7,626 nucleotides of DNA from Acinetobacter sp. (GTDB taxonomy: Bacteria; Pseudomonadota; Gammaproteobacteria; Pseudomonadales; Moraxellaceae): positions 1 through 7,626 of the forward strand of contig JASLIY010000171.1 in NCBI GenBank assembly GCA_030152675.1. Reading direction: 5' to 3'. Every line of letters begins with the position of its first letter. Position 1 is the first letter of the stretch. Positions 6,351 through 7,626 of the stretch are shown piece after piece. Below the pieces are notes generated by a model that searched no databases, was not told where the DNA came from, and saw only the letters and a program-made list of their open reading frames with translations. The position numbers were made by a program, and so were the translations under genes.

Positions 6351-7626
6351 TTATGCTTGTTGACGTGCTTGTTGTTCTTTCAACAATTCTTCGTAGCTGA
6401 CAGCTGTATCGGTTACTTTAGCAGAGGCAAGGATATAATCAACCACTTGATCTTCTAACACAACGCCTTCGATTTGAGCACGTTGTTGCTTGTCAGTTTT
6501 GAAGTATTCGATTACTTCAGTTGGATCTTCGTAAGAAGAAGCCATGTCATCGATATAAGCGTCTACGCGCGCTTGATCAACTTCAAGTTTCGCATCAGCC
6601 AATACTTTGCTGACCAAGATACCGAGTTTTACAGATTTCTCAGCTTGCTCTTTGAACAATTCGTCTGGAAGCATGCTGCTGTCAAACGCTTGAGCGCCTT
6701 GAGCACCGAACTGTTGAGTGAACTGTTGGATCATTTGTTGACGTTGACGATCAACTTCTTGAGCCAACATAGATGCTGGAACTTCAACTTCATTTGCTGC
6801 TACAAGTGCATCAAATGTTGCGCTTTTCACTTGGTTACGTAAGCCGTTTTTAACTTCGCGTTCCATGTTTTTACGCACGTCAGCTTTCAGTTTTTCAACA
6901 CCGTCATCACCAGAAATACCGAAGATTTCTAGGAATTCAGCATCCATCTCTGGAAGTTTTGGTTTTTCAACCAAGCTCACAGTGATTTTAAATTGAGCTG
7001 CTTTACCAGCAAGATTTTCAGCTTGGTAGTCTTCAGGGAAAGTTACATCGATAACTTTCTCTTCGCCTTTTTTCATGCCCAAGATGCCATCTTCAAAGCC
7101 AGGGATCATACGACCTGAACCTAAGACCAATTTAAAGTCTTCAGCAGAACCACCTTCAAAAGCTTCACCATCGATGGTGCCTTCGAAGTTAAAGGTTACT
7201 TGCATATCTTTTTTCGCCATACCCTTGGTTTCTACCCAAGTTTGACGTTGTTTTTGCAAGTTTTCGAGCATTGCGTCAACATCTGCATCGTTGATTTCAG
7301 CTGATTTACGCTCAACTTCTAACGCATCAAATGCTTTCACTTCAACTTCTGGATAGACTTCAACAGTGGCTTCATAAACCAAAGCATCATCTTTGTTTTC
7401 AACTTTTTCAATGTTAGGCATGCCTACAGCATTGATTTTTTCTTGTTGGATCGCTTCAAAAACAGTGTCACGAATTACATCGTTTACCACTTCTTGATAG
7501 ATCCCAGCACCGTATTCACGGCGTACAACATTTAATGGCACTTTACCTGGACGGAAGCCGTTAATCTTCGCAGTTTTAGCAGTGCGTTTTAAGCGAGCTT
7601 CAAACTGCTCGTTAACACGGCTCGTC
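6351..7626 (-). CDS. tig: Trigger factor, ribosome-associated chaperone and peptidyl-prolyl isomerase (N terminus cut by right edge)
   Basis: Trigger factor binds the ribosome near the exit tunnel and shelters nascent chains. The reading frame is open to the right edge; 424 complete codons before the TAA at 6353-6351 are visible, beginning [20 protein letters not shown]. The ribosome-binding signature GFRPGKVP lies at visible residues 23-30. The FKBP-like isomerase domain spans roughly 142-221 ([17 protein letters not shown] to VEKPK), with [20 protein letters not shown] at 169-188. The rest is the helical C-terminal chaperone arm, ending ARQQA. Family members are about 430-445 residues, so only about 20 residues are missing. 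The GTG at 7541 is an internal valine codon within GFRPGKVP, not a start. The tig promoter lies outside the window. Confidence 0.97.
   Translation of the reverse strand, partial: TSRVNEQFEARLKRTAKTAKINGFRPGKVPLNVVRREYGAGIYQEVVNDVIRDTVFEAIQQEKINAVGMPNIEKVENKDDALVYEATVEVYPEVEVKAFDALEVERKSAEINDADVDAMLENLQKQRQTWVETKGMAKKDMQVTFNFEGTIDGEAFEGGSAEDFKLVLGSGRMIPGFEDGILGMKKGEEKVIDVTFPEDYQAENLAGKAAQFKITVSLVEKPKLPEMDAEFLEIFGISGDDGVEKLKADVRKNMEREVKNGLRNQVKSATFDALVAANEVEVPASMLAQEVDRQRQQMIQQFTQQFGAQGAQAFDSSMLPDELFKEQAEKSVKLGILVSKVLADAKLEVDQARVDAYIDDMASSYEDPTEVIEYFKTDKQQRAQIEGVVLEDQVVDYILASAKVTDTAVSYEELLKEQQARQQA

Noticed and set aside
6212..6400. Plus-strand open frame of 62 codons across the tig-clpP spacer
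   Set aside because: It runs through the tig terminator and into tig antisense, has no ribosome binding site, and the product resembles nothing I recognise.
6474..6842. Plus-strand open frame of 122 codons within tig
   Set aside because: It is antisense to the trigger factor chaperone arm; its aromatic, Cys-rich product is an artefact of reverse reading.
7539..7541. GTG as the start of trigger factor
   Set aside because: The frame continues upstream with conserved trigger factor sequence, including the GFRPGKVP signature, to the window edge.

Overview
The window looks like a housekeeping chromosomal segment of a gammaproteobacterium, most likely Acinetobacter or a close Moraxellaceae relative. 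This is judged from protein wording (ClpX, ClpP, trigger factor), the moderately AT-rich composition, and the fact that lon does not follow clpX as it does in Escherichia coli. The genus is my inference; no database was searched. There is no sign of a mobile element, phage, CRISPR array, tRNA or rRNA. I found no convincing new biological system.

Right half (about 4075-7626, minus strand): the protein quality-control locus tig-clpP-clpX. Trigger factor (tig) runs off the right edge, lacks only about its first 20 residues, and ends at a strong intrinsic terminator (6309-6334). clpP follows with its own promoter region, which holds sigma70-like and heat-shock-like (sigma32) candidates. clpX begins 42 nt after clpP and is surely co-transcribed. 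ClpX unfolds substrates and feeds them to the ClpP chamber, while trigger factor receives nascent chains at the ribosome. The clpX transcript ends in a short 3' UTR with one hairpin (4162-4193), followed by a perfect 14-bp terminator stem (4114-4146) that also serves the converging gene from the left.

Middle (3436-4074): a plus-strand gene for an exported DUF2059 protein with a clear signal peptide. It is divergent from a glycerate kinase gene and convergent with clpX. The 87-bp divergent spacer carries weak overlapping promoter candidates.

Left half (1-3435, minus strand): a GlxK/GarK-type glycerate kinase, then a UvrD/Rep-family superfamily 1 helicase of 664 residues, then the first 30 codons of an RRM-type RNA-binding protein cut by the left edge. 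The kinase-helicase gap has no recognisable terminator, so read-through is possible. The helicase-RRM gap has an 8-bp inverted repeat placed over a candidate promoter.

No gene-free stretch exceeds 300 bases; the longest is the 185-bp tig-clpP spacer. The points most worth a second look are the clpP upstream region, the clpX 3' UTR hairpin, the dyad upstream of the RRM gene, and the unusual motif V of the helicase.
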